The notes beneath the pieces are model-generated. The model saw only the letters and a program-made list of their open reading frames with translations. It was not told the DNA's origin and ran no database searches. Made by a program: the position numbers and the translations under genes. DNA of 18,344 nt from Pleurotus ostreatus/Saccharomyces cerevisiae fusant (taxonomy: Eukaryota; Opisthokonta): NCBI GenBank assembly GCA_024196135.1, contig JAMQCK010000649.1, positions 1 to 18,344 on the forward strand, written 5' to 3'. Shown here piece after piece: positions 1 through 8,742 of the stretch; position 1 is the first letter of the stretch, and the number at the start of each line of letters is the position of its first letter.

Positions 1-141
1 TTCACGATGATCATGATTTGTGTATACGTCTCCGTGCTCGCCTGGGAGAACAGGAGAAGAGCACGGTCAAACGACGCCGACGACGAGAAGGCGAAGTTGA
101 GGAAGGGGGATTTGGCCGCGGATTACCGGTACATGTACTAA
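1..141 (+). CDS. C-terminal end of a probable MFS permease (partial)
   Basis: Frame 1 is open from the window edge to a TAA at 139-141, giving the last 46 residues of a longer protein. It starts with a hydrophobic stretch (FTMIMICVYVSVLAW), consistent with the end of a final membrane helix. A charged cytosolic tail follows, with ENRRRAR and a terminus of GDLAADYRYMY. A helix followed by an N-R-R element and a tyrosine-rich end is typical of fungal major facilitator permeases of the allantoate/nicotinate (DAL5/TNA1-like) group. The substrate cannot be told from this piece. The family call is an inference from the tail; another polytopic transporter is possible. It converges on the prenyltransferase-like gene, with 203 non-coding bases between the two stops. 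Confidence 0.55.
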   Translation, partial: FTMIMICVYVSVLAWENRRRARSNDADDEKAKLRKGDLAADYRYMY

Positions 142-344
142 TAGTGGACTCACTTGGGGAACAAAAGGAGCTTTAAGACTCCGTGTATTCTGTCATGATG
201 GCGCGTCGTTCGTTGTGCAAGACGTGAACAAGCCCGTGTGCTGAGGGGCTCAGGCGAGAGGCGCATTCGCGGAACCTCTTCACGTATGACGCGAGTTTGT
301 GCGGCTATGGCTCTGATGCTGATGCCAGTGAGTATAACCCAAAC

Positions 345-1442
345 TCAGGATAACATAGTGCGTACCGCTGCAAGAAGTTTTTCTGCTGGTTTCCGGACCT
401 CAGAAGGTAGCTCAAACATCTTCAGGGTAAGCTGGAGATACCGGCTCAGCGCTTCGTGCTGAGGGTATGTCCGTAGCAAATCCATGGCGTGCTCGGCTAG
501 TACGGATGGGTCCGATAGGGGACTGGGATGTCGCCCGTCGACTTCACTTGAAGGCAACGACCCGGAGCGCCGAAGATGAGGGGAGAAGGCGAGCACAACA
601 GAGCATAGATGCTGCATGGCGGTGTAGTCGGATACGTGGCAGTCAATCCAGGACATGATGGTCTGCGTCTCCTGCTTGACGAGTTCGAACATCTCGGTGC
701 GATGGGAATCCGGAACATCTGCATCCTCGAGAGTATGAAGGATAGACTCGAATATGGCGTGTCTATAGACCCAAGCGTGGTAGTTTCGAGGGTACATCTC
801 GCATGCGCGTAGTGCCAGAGATAATTCCTGTTCAATGACAGAGGGTGGCAGGGCTGGACATCGAGACAAATCGGTGGACCAGCCGCGAGGCCTTTTCCGA
901 GCGGGAGGTTGAGCAGAAGGGCTAGGATACATGCGCTGCAAAAGCCATCGCCGATGATCCCAGAGCGCCGACTGTTTGGCGCCGTCCTTCGAGGCAGTCA
1001 AGAAGTGCGCCGTAAGTTCCAATTCTGCGCTAGGGTCGAGATGGGAGTCTTCAGCCAGCGTCTTCCGGGCATTAAGCGCAGTTTGGTGCGCAGGGTTGGC
1101 CAGGATGATGATAGATGACAGCGATGCCACAGACTTCACGGCTGTGGAGGAGGGACCGGCGCGGTAGGCTCTGAGGCAAGGAGAGAATTGCCTGGAGGCA
1201 TAAACATATAGTTTGTAGAGAAGTTTGGCTGGGACGCCGAGGTTTCCTTCCAGCAGAAGGAAGGGCTGATCCTGCGATAGGCCTGCAGAGCTCCAATCCT
1301 GGATATCGCCGGGCAGTAATTCTATGGACGACCTGTGCAAATTAGATCTACATCCCGGAAGACCATGTAAAGCTTACAGTGGTCCAGATAATATTTCCGC
1401 GAGCGAATCTGCGTGTTTCGACGGGTCAATCGATGTGAACAT
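345..1442 (-). CDS. Protein prenyltransferase alpha-subunit repeat protein (PTAR1/Ecm9-like)
   Basis: Model: complement(join(345..1332,1378..1442)), 350 residues. The long exon has no in-frame ATG at its 5' end, only a TTG. A 45-base intron (1333-1377, GTAAGC...CTAAT...CAG) joins it to a first exon starting MFTSIDPSKHADSLAEIL, and the joint reads through as GPLSSIELLPGDI. Prenyltransferase alpha-type helical repeats are visible: NPAHQTALNARK near residue 100, SALWDHRRWLL near 144-153, PRNYHAWVYRHAI near 203-215 and HVSDYTAMQH near 254. Such W-x-x-R and N-Y-x-A-W elements pack against a beta subunit. PTAR1 (yeast Ecm9) is the alpha subunit of geranylgeranyltransferase III, which with the RabGGTase beta subunit acts on SNARE Ykt6. 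The degenerate repeats and length suit PTAR1 better than farnesyltransferase or Rab alpha subunits. It should be cytosolic. Confidence 0.8.
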
Positions 1443-1529
1443 GGCGGACGAAGGCAAGCGGGACCGAACCCACGTGCACAGTTCCGCACCAACGTCACAC
1501 TGAGTCACACTCGCACCTTGCCTCAAACC
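1443..1529. promoter_or_regulatory. Compact bidirectional promoter between divergent genes
   Basis: Only 87 bases separate the ATG of the PTAR1-like gene (minus, 1442) from the ATG of the GGGF-repeat gene (plus, 1530). Three well-known activator motifs are present: an E-box CACGTG at 1471-1476, a CRE-like ACGTCA at 1492-1497, and a Gcn4/AP-1-type TGAGTCA at 1501-1507. No TATA box is seen. The 5' UTRs must overlap or be very short. Motif function is inferred; such short sites also occur by chance. Confidence 0.6.
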
Positions 1530-2601
1530 ATGTCTTTCTCAGACCTGCCCGCCTCTCTCCAACGCCGTATAGACAAAGCTTTCCGAAAGCACGCTAACAG
1601 GAACGGCGATACTAAAAGCAATGACGAGCCAGCCAGGAAGAAGCGCAGGCTGGACGAAGATACAGGCGGAGGCTTTATCTCAGACGCTGCTTACGAGGGT
1701 GGCGGGGGCTTCATTCCTGAGGAGGGTGGCGGCTTCCTAGTGGACGACGATGCTGACGAAGGCGGGGGCTTTATACCAGAAGGAACTCCTGCTGAGGGCG
1801 GAGGGTATATCGTCGAGGACGACAGCAACAAAGGGGCAGCGAATGACGCAACACAAATCGCACTCTCCGCCGTACCCGCTGCCTTGCAGGACCTCGACCT
1901 GCCGCCAAACGACGAAGAGGTCCTCTCTGTCTTCCGCAATGCGGCGTCTGGCTGGTCAGCGTTTTCTAGCGCCGAAGCGGCTTCGCGCGACGACGCGGTC
2001 GTCTCCCTCGACGATTGGCGTACCGTGTGCGCCGTCCTGCTCGAGCACCGCGCCGAGGAGTACGAGGAGTCTGATGACGTCGCGGCTGGTGGAGATGCAC
2101 GGGACGAGGACGTTGACGTACGCATGAGCGACGACGAGAGCGACGAATATCAGGCAAAGGAAGACTCCGACTCAGGCTCAGACGACGAGTACGTCGAGGA
2201 ACCAAATTCGAAGGGAAAGCAGAAGTCTCGGCGCATGAGGAAGCGGGGGAGGCGATCGTCTTCTCTATCCTCCCTCTCCGAGGACGATGAGCGGCCGAAG
2301 ACGGTCACTGCGCGGCAGAAGCAGACGTGCTTGAAGGCCTACTCGCTGTTCTTTCCTGATGTGGCGGAGGACGAGCTGCCGAATCAGCGTGTCATGCTGA
2401 AGGATATACAGCGCGTTGCGAAGTTGCTGGGGGAGAAAATCAAGGCGGAAGAGGTAGGCCACGTCCATCCTGCGTCAAAGGTCGGAACTCATACGTGCAC
2501 CGCAGATGGTGGAGATGCTTGAGATGTTCTCAACCGCACCGGACAAGTCGATGGGTCTGTCAGACTTTGAGCGCATGATGATCGCTGCAAAACTCGCATA
2601 G
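1530..2601 (+). CDS. Acidic GGGF-repeat protein with EF-hand-like C-terminus
   Basis: Model: join(1530..2453,2506..2601), 339 residues. The frame is open back to a GTG at 1413, but the first good ATG is at 1530 (context AAACC-ATG). The 52-base intron (GTAGGC...CCGCAG) is needed to reach the conserved end. Visible parts are: an N-terminal helix LPASLQRRIDKAFRKH; a basic cluster ARKKRRLDED (35-44, possible nuclear signal); five GGGFI/GGGFL/GGGYI repeats (46-98); a very acidic Ser/Asp/Glu stretch (176-224); a basic patch KSRRMRKRGRR (232-242); and a helical C-terminal module (261-339) with AYSLFFPDV, LKDIQRVAKLLGEKI and MGLSDFERMMIAAKL. That module resembles an EF-hand pair of the calmodulin/centrin type, but no canonical DxDxG calcium loop is seen. 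I do not recognise a named family. Its composition suggests a nuclear, chromatin- or DNA-repair-associated role; that is inference only. Confidence 0.75.
1665..1823 (+). repeat. Degenerate GGGF(I/L/Y) coding repeats
   Basis: Five copies of a Gly-Gly-Gly-aromatic-Ile/Leu unit, each followed by an acidic spacer of about 5-9 residues (FISDA, FIPEE, FLVDD, FIPEG, YIVED). In DNA they appear as GGnGGnGG(C/G)TTnAT-like blocks. They fall in the N-terminal third of the acidic protein starting at 1530. The regular hydrophobic pair inside acidic, glycine-rich spacers looks like a series of short linear binding motifs. Confidence 0.75.
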
Positions 2602-2714
2602 CCGATAGTCGACGTGCTGCATAGCGCACGGTATAGATATACATGAGATCATTGGTAAATGCTGAAAGATAGCAAGGTCATGAAAATCCAGCAGAATATA
2701 GGTAAACGCTTCCC

Positions 2715-4636
2715 CTAATCCTCATCCTCCTCATCTTCATCCACCTTCGCCCGCTTCTTTACCGGCTTCTTCGCCGCAGCCTTCTTCTTGGGCTTTGGCT
2801 CGTCATCGGAAGATTCCGTCTCGCTCTCTTCTATGATAGGCTCGGCCTTCCGCTTGCGCGTTGTGCGAGTGGGCGCGCTCGTCTTTGAGGGCGGCTTGGA
2901 ACTCCTGGTCGATGGTGGCTTGGCACTCGCCCTGGACGTCGGTTTGACGCTCGACCTCGAGGGTGGCTTGCTGGCCGTCTTAGAGGGAGGTTTGGCGTTT
3001 GACCGCGAAGGTGGCTTCGCACTCGACCTCGAGGGAGGCTTGGTATTCGACGGTGGCTTGACGTCTTTTGTCTCCTCTTTGGGGTCGTTCTCCTCCTCGC
3101 TATCCGACGCGAACGGGTCCTTGGCCTTTTTCTTCTTGAGCAACGGCTTCTTGGGTGCGGCGGCCGGCTTGTCTGCCGCGGGCAGCGCGGACTTGTCAGC
3201 CGAGGACACTGCTGCAGCCTTGTCTGTTGTGGACGCTGGCTCAGCCTTGTCGGCCACGGGTGCATCCGGCTTCTTCTCCGCAAGCTCCTTGTAGAAGGCG
3301 TCCTTGAGTTCCTGTAGAACGACACTGATGACTGACATGTGGTGAGCGGAGAACGTTTTGACATACCTTGGCCTCCGCGTCGGGTATGACTGCACTGTTC
3401 TTCCAGATCTGCGGCGGACGTTAGTAAAAGGTTCGACGACAGTCAAAAGTACCGAACATACCGTCGAAGGTATCCCGCTCGGGTGCTTGCTGTCAATGCC
3501 TACACCGAGATGAGCTTGTACTCGGGATTGACGAGGGACTGAACTGACCAATGTACGTATACAAGTCCGACTTGACGCCACTAAGGGATACGCCATGGTT
3601 GCGCAGGAGGATTCGCATGATCTGCGACAGGTCGATCAGTATGAGTGGCTAGGCAAGCACGAAAAGGCAAACAAAGCCAATCAGTACGCACCTCAGCCAT
3701 AGCATCCTTATCATACACGTCCGGAACGTAGATACACATCACATGTTGGTAGTTTGGCTGGTCGTGCTCCGGCGAGGTTGAAACCTTGGCCGTAAATGCT
3801 GCCGTCGATGCGAGCGGGCCAGAGACAAGAGATCCTGATGATGCATCATCAAAACAGTGTAAGGCAGCTCAGCATAACAGTCAAGCTCACGAGCAATACC
3901 CGACCATATCAGGTCGACCTTGTCTGCGGGAGCGAATATGAGCCTTCGTGGCTCGTGAGTGTCTTGACGTAGGAGGACCTTGAGACTACAACGCACCACT
4001 TGCCCGTGACATAGCCATGCTTCTGCGAGGTTTCCTTGAGCTTCTTCGTCGCTTTAATTTGTACCTGAGGACATTGTCAGCCGAGGGTGAAATGAAGCAC
4101 GCCACATTGTAGTCTCACCTCCTCCCGGACTTCCTTCTTGCTTCGCGCCCCGGTTTTCTTGTTTGAGCGCACAGGAATTGATGCATCTTTCTGTGTAGAG
4201 GCTTAGTAACACTGACGAAAAGACCTCAAGCAAACGCACCTTGATAGATTCGACCTTTTCCGTCGTCTCTTTCACTAGCAAAGGTCAGGCGACGTTGTCG
4301 TGAAGATGACAGAGGAAAAGGGCTCTTACAGATCTCAGAAGCTTCTTCAATAGCATCTGTCCAACCCTCTGGTGTGGCGTGGTCCTTGTTGCCAGTGACC
4401 CAGATCCACTATTGTGCGCCGTCAGCACCGTTCATACACACGCAACCAACGACTCACCGGCTTCGTTCCATCGTTCTGAACCATCGAAGGTTTGTACTAC
4501 ACTGTTTGTTAGATCATTACGCGCGCCATTGTCAGCGACAGCGCACCTTCTTCAAGAAGTCATCCAGCGACGTGTCCGAGCTCGGCTTCCAGACATATTT
4601 GTACTCGCTGGGGAGTTGGTCTTCGTCCTTGGCCAT
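2715..4636 (-). CDS. DUF1917/BLES03 (UPF0696) family protein with KPPS-repeat tail
   Basis: Model: complement(join(2715..3311,3367..3408,3462..3499,3549..3621,3692..3834,3891..3943,3997..4064,4119..4190,4240..4274,4330..4408,4458..4496,4547..4636)), 12 exons, 442 residues. Every joint keeps frame. The core (about 1-244) shows landmarks of C11orf68/BLES03 proteins: YVWKPSSDTSLDDFLKK, KPWIWVTG (from residue 42), a GKW element at 126-128 running into LIFAPADKVDLIWSGIA, a following AKVS stretch, VMCIYVPDVYD, and a final IWKNSAVIPDAEAK. The solved BLES03 structure has an eIF4E-like fold; its biochemical role is unknown. The tail (245-442) is disordered: Ala/Asp-rich, a KKPLLKKKKAK patch, eight KPPS octapeptides (328-390), basic clusters TRKRKAE and KPVKKRAK, and an acidic end DEDEEDED. 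This suggests a nuclear or nucleic-acid-binding protein. Exon 2 uses TAG at 4497 as acceptor; the nearby CAG would break the frame. Confidence 0.8.
2874..3062 (-). repeat. 24-bp tandem coding repeat (KPPSxxxx octapeptides)
   Basis: Eight consecutive units of eight residues, KPPS (once KPTS) followed by four Ser/Arg/Ala/Asn/Lys/Thr-rich residues. One unit is a residue short. On the plus strand the 24-base period is visible as recurring GGTGGCTT/GGAGGCTT. The units lie in the last exon of the DUF1917 gene. Such arrays typically change copy number by slippage or unequal exchange. Confidence 0.85.
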
Positions 4637-5488
4637 CTTGTCGATAGTGAGCTACAGATGGCGCAAGCGGCGTGCGGACAGGCAATGTGAGAGTTCAGGA
4701 CAAGGATGGGTTCGAGTTCGGGTCTAGGGGCGCCGGTCGCGTCATCCCGACGCGCTGCGTCACATCACCTGACTCGTGACCTCCATGAGGCCTCGGTGCC
4801 GAAAGTTCAACATGAGGTAGCCCATTGTTCTGCCCGCGATCGCTGTCCTTCTGCTGTCTTCACAAAAGCGATTCGCACCAAAGCTGAACTAAAAAGTTCA
4901 CTAGGATTCCTATATAAATCCGTAGGTGCCCATAACTCATATCTACAACTACCGACCGAGATAACTGTTATACATGAAATAAATAAGGTGGTATGCGCGG
5001 AATCCCCAGTATCCCGTGGAGGAGCAAAACAATGTGGCGGACAGATAGACAATATCGGGAGACGAGTCAAACCAAGCTGACCGTGTAACAACTACCGGGA
5101 GGAACGTAAATGTAGTAAGAGATAGGGTAGAGCGGGACCAGCGTTATACATGAAGGGGACGTTACAGTCGTCATACAAGGAACGGAAGGAGGGTTCATCT
5201 GGTCATCCCGCTACCCTGGGCAGCCAGTACCCGGGCGGGATGACCAGTTCCTCTGACGCGTAACGTCGCCGTATAACGAGACTCGTAATATAATAAATGA
5301 GCGGCGGTTGTCGTAGACGATGCTTGGGGACTGCGAGACCGATGATGTGGTGCGGGTGCGTATGCGTGGTTCGGTCGGTGAGTAAATGCGAGGAGATAAC
5401 CAGAGGCGTTCGGGCGGGCGCCTTCGTTGCGCTCGCCATGCCGCGCGCTCTGGGCAGGGTAGGGGGTGTGTGGGGTGTCGTGAAGCGC
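4637..5488. other. Intergenic region with no gene seen
   Basis: This 852-base stretch lies between the start codon of the DUF1917 gene (4636) and the stop of the TmpA-like gene (5489), both on minus. It must hold the DUF1917 promoter and the TmpA-like 3' UTR. Open frames here are short and have no protein-like composition. No TATA box was found just upstream of 4636. The only clear structure is the inverted repeat at 5199-5247. Confidence 0.6.
5199..5247. repeat. Perfect 13-bp inverted repeat (hairpin) in 3' flank
   Basis: The left arm CTGGTCATCCCGC (5199-5211) and right arm GCGGGATGACCAG (5235-5247) are exact reverse complements, with a 23-base spacer. The arms do not extend further, since 5198 and 5248 are both T. 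The element lies about 240-290 bases past the TmpA-like stop, so it probably sits in or near that gene's 3' UTR. A strong GC-rich stem there could affect mRNA stability or 3'-end formation, or be a relic of a small inverted-repeat element. Confidence 0.8.
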
Positions 5489-7348
5489 TCCTAGGGAAAG
5501 GTCAGAGACGAACATCGGACAGACAGCACGCACTTACAGAAATCAAACAGCGTGCCGAAGCACGGAATGCCCTCGCCAATGAGGCTCTCCATGATCTCTG
5601 TCGAGCCCTTCAAGTTGGACGTGACGATGACGCATTCAGCCTCCCAGATCTTGCAGATCTCCGAGACCATCTTCGCCGTATCCGGGCGTCCACCGCGCTC
5701 CTTCGTATCCCAGATCGTCACACGCCCGGGGTGAAGGTGCTTGTGGATCAAACCAGCGATGGTTGGGCCGAACGTGGCGATCTGGCCAGAGCCGATCCAC
5801 ACGAGATACCAATTCGGGTTCTGGATGCACGTCGCGAGGGCAGCGCCGATCGCAGTACCCGTGCATACGCGGACGCCGCGGCGGTAGAGCGTCGAGGTGT
5901 TCGAGATGGCCGTGATCTTGAGCTCGCGCGTGTACAGGTGCGTCGGCGGGTTCTCGACGAGACCGCGCGTGAAGTCGCCCTGCACACCGGCGACGAGGTA
6001 GTGGCAGTCGGCGTCCTTGCTCTCAGAGATGATACCGAAGGCGTGGTACTCCATGATGGGATGGTGGCTGATGCGCGCGAGCATGCCCTGCTGCATGCCG
6101 CGCTTGAACTTGAGGATGGCGACCTTCGGCGACGGGATCTCGATCTCGACGGGCACCTTGCGGACGGTGAACCAGGGGATGAGGATGCAGATGGTCATGA
6201 AGAGCAGGAACCAGAACTCTTGGTGGGCAACGACACTGGCGCCGCTGGCGTCGAACTTGTGCGTCTTCATGTCGTAGCTGTCGCTAAGAACCGTGAAGAG
6301 CCAAGCTATAGTGCGATTAGCATTTGCAGAAATGCAGATGAACGCGTACGTACTGAAGACAACACCGAGCCAACCAACAAGGCGATGGTAACCCTCAAAG
6401 ACGCTGAAGCAGATATGAGTTCACAGTGCCACAGAAGTCTCGAGGCTCGTACTTGTGATGGTGGTTGCGAATCCAGGGAATAGCGACGGTCATGGCAATA
6501 ACGAGGCAGATGAGGTTGCCGAAGCCGGTGACGATGATCGCGGGATTGTACTTTGCGCTGTCGACGGTGACCAGGCAGATGCGGAACAGAAGCCACATCG
6601 TGCCGGAGATCGCGCATCCAGTGTGTACGCCACCCAAGTGCTGGAGAATCGAGGAAATGCCGAGACGGAACCATAGAGGAGGCCACTGCAGCGAAATGAG
6701 ATCGTAGATCGTTGTGACGCGCCGATCCTACGTACCTTCGCAAACAGAGACGTAACAACGAGATAGGCGAAACGGGCAAAGAGTTCGGTACGGACGAGAA
6801 CAGCGATCAAGAGGTTGCCGAGAACAAAGCCACTCGTGTATTCGCTGCAGTCACATGAGCCACCCGTGATTGTGGGACAGCAGCGCAGGGCACGCACCGA
6901 GGATATTGCCACGCGCCAGAAGCGGCACAAATCATGCCGATGAAGTTGAACAGCACGATGATCGTGAACAACCGCCTAGGCGCAGGTGAGCTGGCGGTCC
7001 ACACGTATGAGGCGCGGAGACAACGCACTTGTACATGTTGTACCAGATCATGAAACGGATCCACTGGCTGGCCCGCTTGCGCGACCGGGGTGGCTTGATT
7101 TTCGCGAGTTCTTCAGGCGAGAGCGTGTCGGAGCGGACGGGGAAGGTGGGCATGGACTTCTCCTTCTCTTGCTGGTGCTGGATGAGAAAGGCGGCGTCCT
7201 TGGGGAGGGCGGGCATGGGGTAGCTGAGCGTTGCCATCGTCTTCGTGGAGAGGATGGAGGCGTCGGTCGGCCGACGCTGGAGGGGCACGTCGACGTATTC
7301 GGCGACGCCGCGCTCGGCGTCGTCCATAGCCGCGGCGGTGGGCTGCAT
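5489..7348 (-). CDS. TmpA-like polytopic membrane flavo-oxidoreductase
   Basis: Model: complement(join(5489..5490,5538..6305,6366..6403,6453..6685,6736..6844,6898..6975,7029..7348)), 515 residues. After a soluble N-terminus (1-100), hydrophobic helices occur near 110-130, 138-165, 200-210, 224-242, 255-267 and 290-305. Histidines that could bind heme or metal lie at LQHLGGVHTGC (H185, H190) and NHHHNVFEGYHRLVGW (H244-246, H253). The C-terminal half looks like a ferric-reductase-type flavin/NAD(P) module: HPIMEYHAF (341-349), GVQGDFTR (366-373), glycine-rich GSGQIATFGPTIAGL (431-445) and WDTKERGGRPD (458-468). It ends GIPCFGTLFDF, like other family members. This matches fungal TmpA/TmpL-like proteins, linked in Aspergillus to redox and developmental signalling. 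The last intron (5491-5537) splits the stop codon (T|GA). Unspliced, the protein would gain 14 residues and end at the TAG at 5491-5493. Confidence 0.75.
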
Positions 7349-7424
7349 GGGGTGGTGGGGGAGGGGGGCGTAAAGGGAAAGAGCGAGGAATGAATGAAAA
7401 TGGCGCGTCGACCGCCATCCCGCC

Positions 7425-7432
7425 TATTTGTA
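7425..7432 (-). promoter_or_regulatory. Possible TATA-like element of the TmpA-like gene
   Basis: The minus strand reads TACAAATA here, about 77 bases before the ATG at 7348. Between them is a C/T-rich leader typical of fungal core promoters. The match to TATAAA is imperfect, so this is tentative. Confidence 0.3.
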
Positions 7433-8067
7433 GGGTCGCGATACACGATCCAGGCCCGCCTCTGAACACGCACAATCAACCAACACCAAAGGCGCTTGGC
7501 CCATTGTTCCGAGGTCCCGGCGCGGGGGCCACCATTCGATTCCGGACCTGGATCGGTGCGAACGTCCAAGAGAATCGTGTCGCCGGGCTGCCCACAACTT
7601 TGGTTCCGACAGCGTGGAGAAAACGCCCAGTTTCATTATCAGCCAGGCACCCGCGCCTGGTTGCCATGGCATCTAGCGTAAGCTGTATTGTGTCCATTTT
7701 CAGTTCCTGAACTGAATCTTCTGCCCTTGCAGGCGCATCGACAAAGGCGAGCAGAGCGCAGACGGGCAGCTTGAAGGTCGCGGAAGACCGAAGGCCGGGC
7801 AGGTTGTCACCATTGTATTGAAACACATCACGTCCTATCCGCATTTGGAAACATCATGGTTCAATATCGCCGTGCCGCGTGCGGCCGTGATTGAATGGGA
7901 GGCTCTGACCAGTGACGCTGGTCGCGTTTCTGTGCCCGCAGGTGTCGCAAAGAGGTCGCCATATCGGGCGCTGCATCATGTATAGCGCAGAGCTGTCTAA
8001 ATCCTGTAGCTCCAGGTCAGTCTGAACGGTGCTCCTTCTTGGCTCCTTCCATAGCGTCATCTCCAAA

Positions 8068-8742
8068 TTACGCCGAAGTAAAGATGCAGAAGAGACGAGA
8101 ACTTCGCGGGCGAGCTCGTGGACCCAATGGGAAAGAAAGGGAAGACCTCAACATACGCCACGCGACATACCGCCTGAATACAACGTGCAACACTGCTAAA
8201 CTGTATTGCCACGAGCTGTGGCGAGCGTATTCAGACCTGCAAACACGTTCAGTCGCCCGAAACAGGCCAACAAACGTCCTCGAGGGAACGGGCGCACCTG
8301 TGGGCACGGCGCGCCAAGCTAGCAGCACATCACTTTGATGCGCAAACACCTTCCTCGCGGAGGCGTATGTCGGCGGGGAAGAACACGCGGGGTGTGTCGG
8401 CCGCGACCAAGCCTCCAGAGCATCGAGGCCGGGGTTGTTGGTCCAGGCCGATGCAGGGTCGGTGAATATTTTGCCAGGCAGAAGAACATCGCGCCACCCA
8501 AAGCGCCTTCCTTCGTCGAGTTGGTGGCCCGCTTCGAGCGCTCGGGAAGCGATAGCATAGAAGTAGCTTGCCCTCGTGGACAGGTTAAATTCGTCGCCAA
8601 TAGAGAGCGAAAGCGAGATTGCTGTCTTCGCGGAAGATCCTAGGAGAACAAAGCGTCGGGCTTCCGTTAGGCTGAAAGTGGGTCGAAGGCTGTCTCTTCT
8701 AGCGCCGGTAGATCTTCCTCTAGCCCAGTGTGCGTCATAAAT
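8068..8742 (-). other. Unassigned 224-codon open frame, possible exon or gene relic
   Basis: One minus-strand frame stays open from just after a TAG at 8743-8745 down to a stop at 8068-8070. It has no ATG near its 5' end, so if coding it is an internal or terminal exon. The inferred peptide has a plausible globular composition in its first half, with stretches such as FVLLGSSAKTAISLSLSIG, YFYAIASRALEAG and FGWRDVLLPGKIF. I recognise no family. A run this long is unlikely by chance at this base composition, and no gene on the opposite strand explains it as a shadow, although a 102-codon plus frame (8335-8643) overlaps it. Function unknown. Confidence 0.25.

Noticed and set aside
1413..1529. 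N-terminal extension of the GGGF protein from a GTG
   Set aside because: GTG is not a normal fungal start, the extension is Arg-rich without structure, and it would overrun the divergent gene; the ATG at 1530 has good context.
2788..3294. 168-codon plus-strand open frame with GGL repeats
   Set aside because: It is the reverse reading of the KPPS repeat tail; the periodicity comes from the minus-strand gene.
3739..3999. 86-codon open frame inside the DUF1917 gene
   Set aside because: It reads through two introns (3944-3996 and 3835-3890); spliced, the exons give the family motif after GKW and the following AKVS stretch.
4703..4725. GGTTCGAG word resembling a tRNA T-loop
   Set aside because: No cloverleaf can be built; it lies in the promoter region of the DUF1917 gene.
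5195..5488. Further coding exon after the last TmpA-like intron
   Set aside because: Splicing to 5490 gives an immediate TGA, and the open frame beyond is His/Pro/Thr-rich with no similarity to the family, whose members end near FD-x.
5386..6483. 365-codon plus-strand open frame
   Set aside because: It is antisense to the TmpA-like exons, has Arg/Asp/Glu-biased composition with no motifs, and crosses clear minus-strand introns; a shadow of GC-rich codons.
7476..7844. 122-codon minus-strand open frame with an ATG
   Set aside because: No motif or membrane/signal feature is clear, it lies just upstream of the TmpA-like start, and its length is within reach of chance; left as intergenic.
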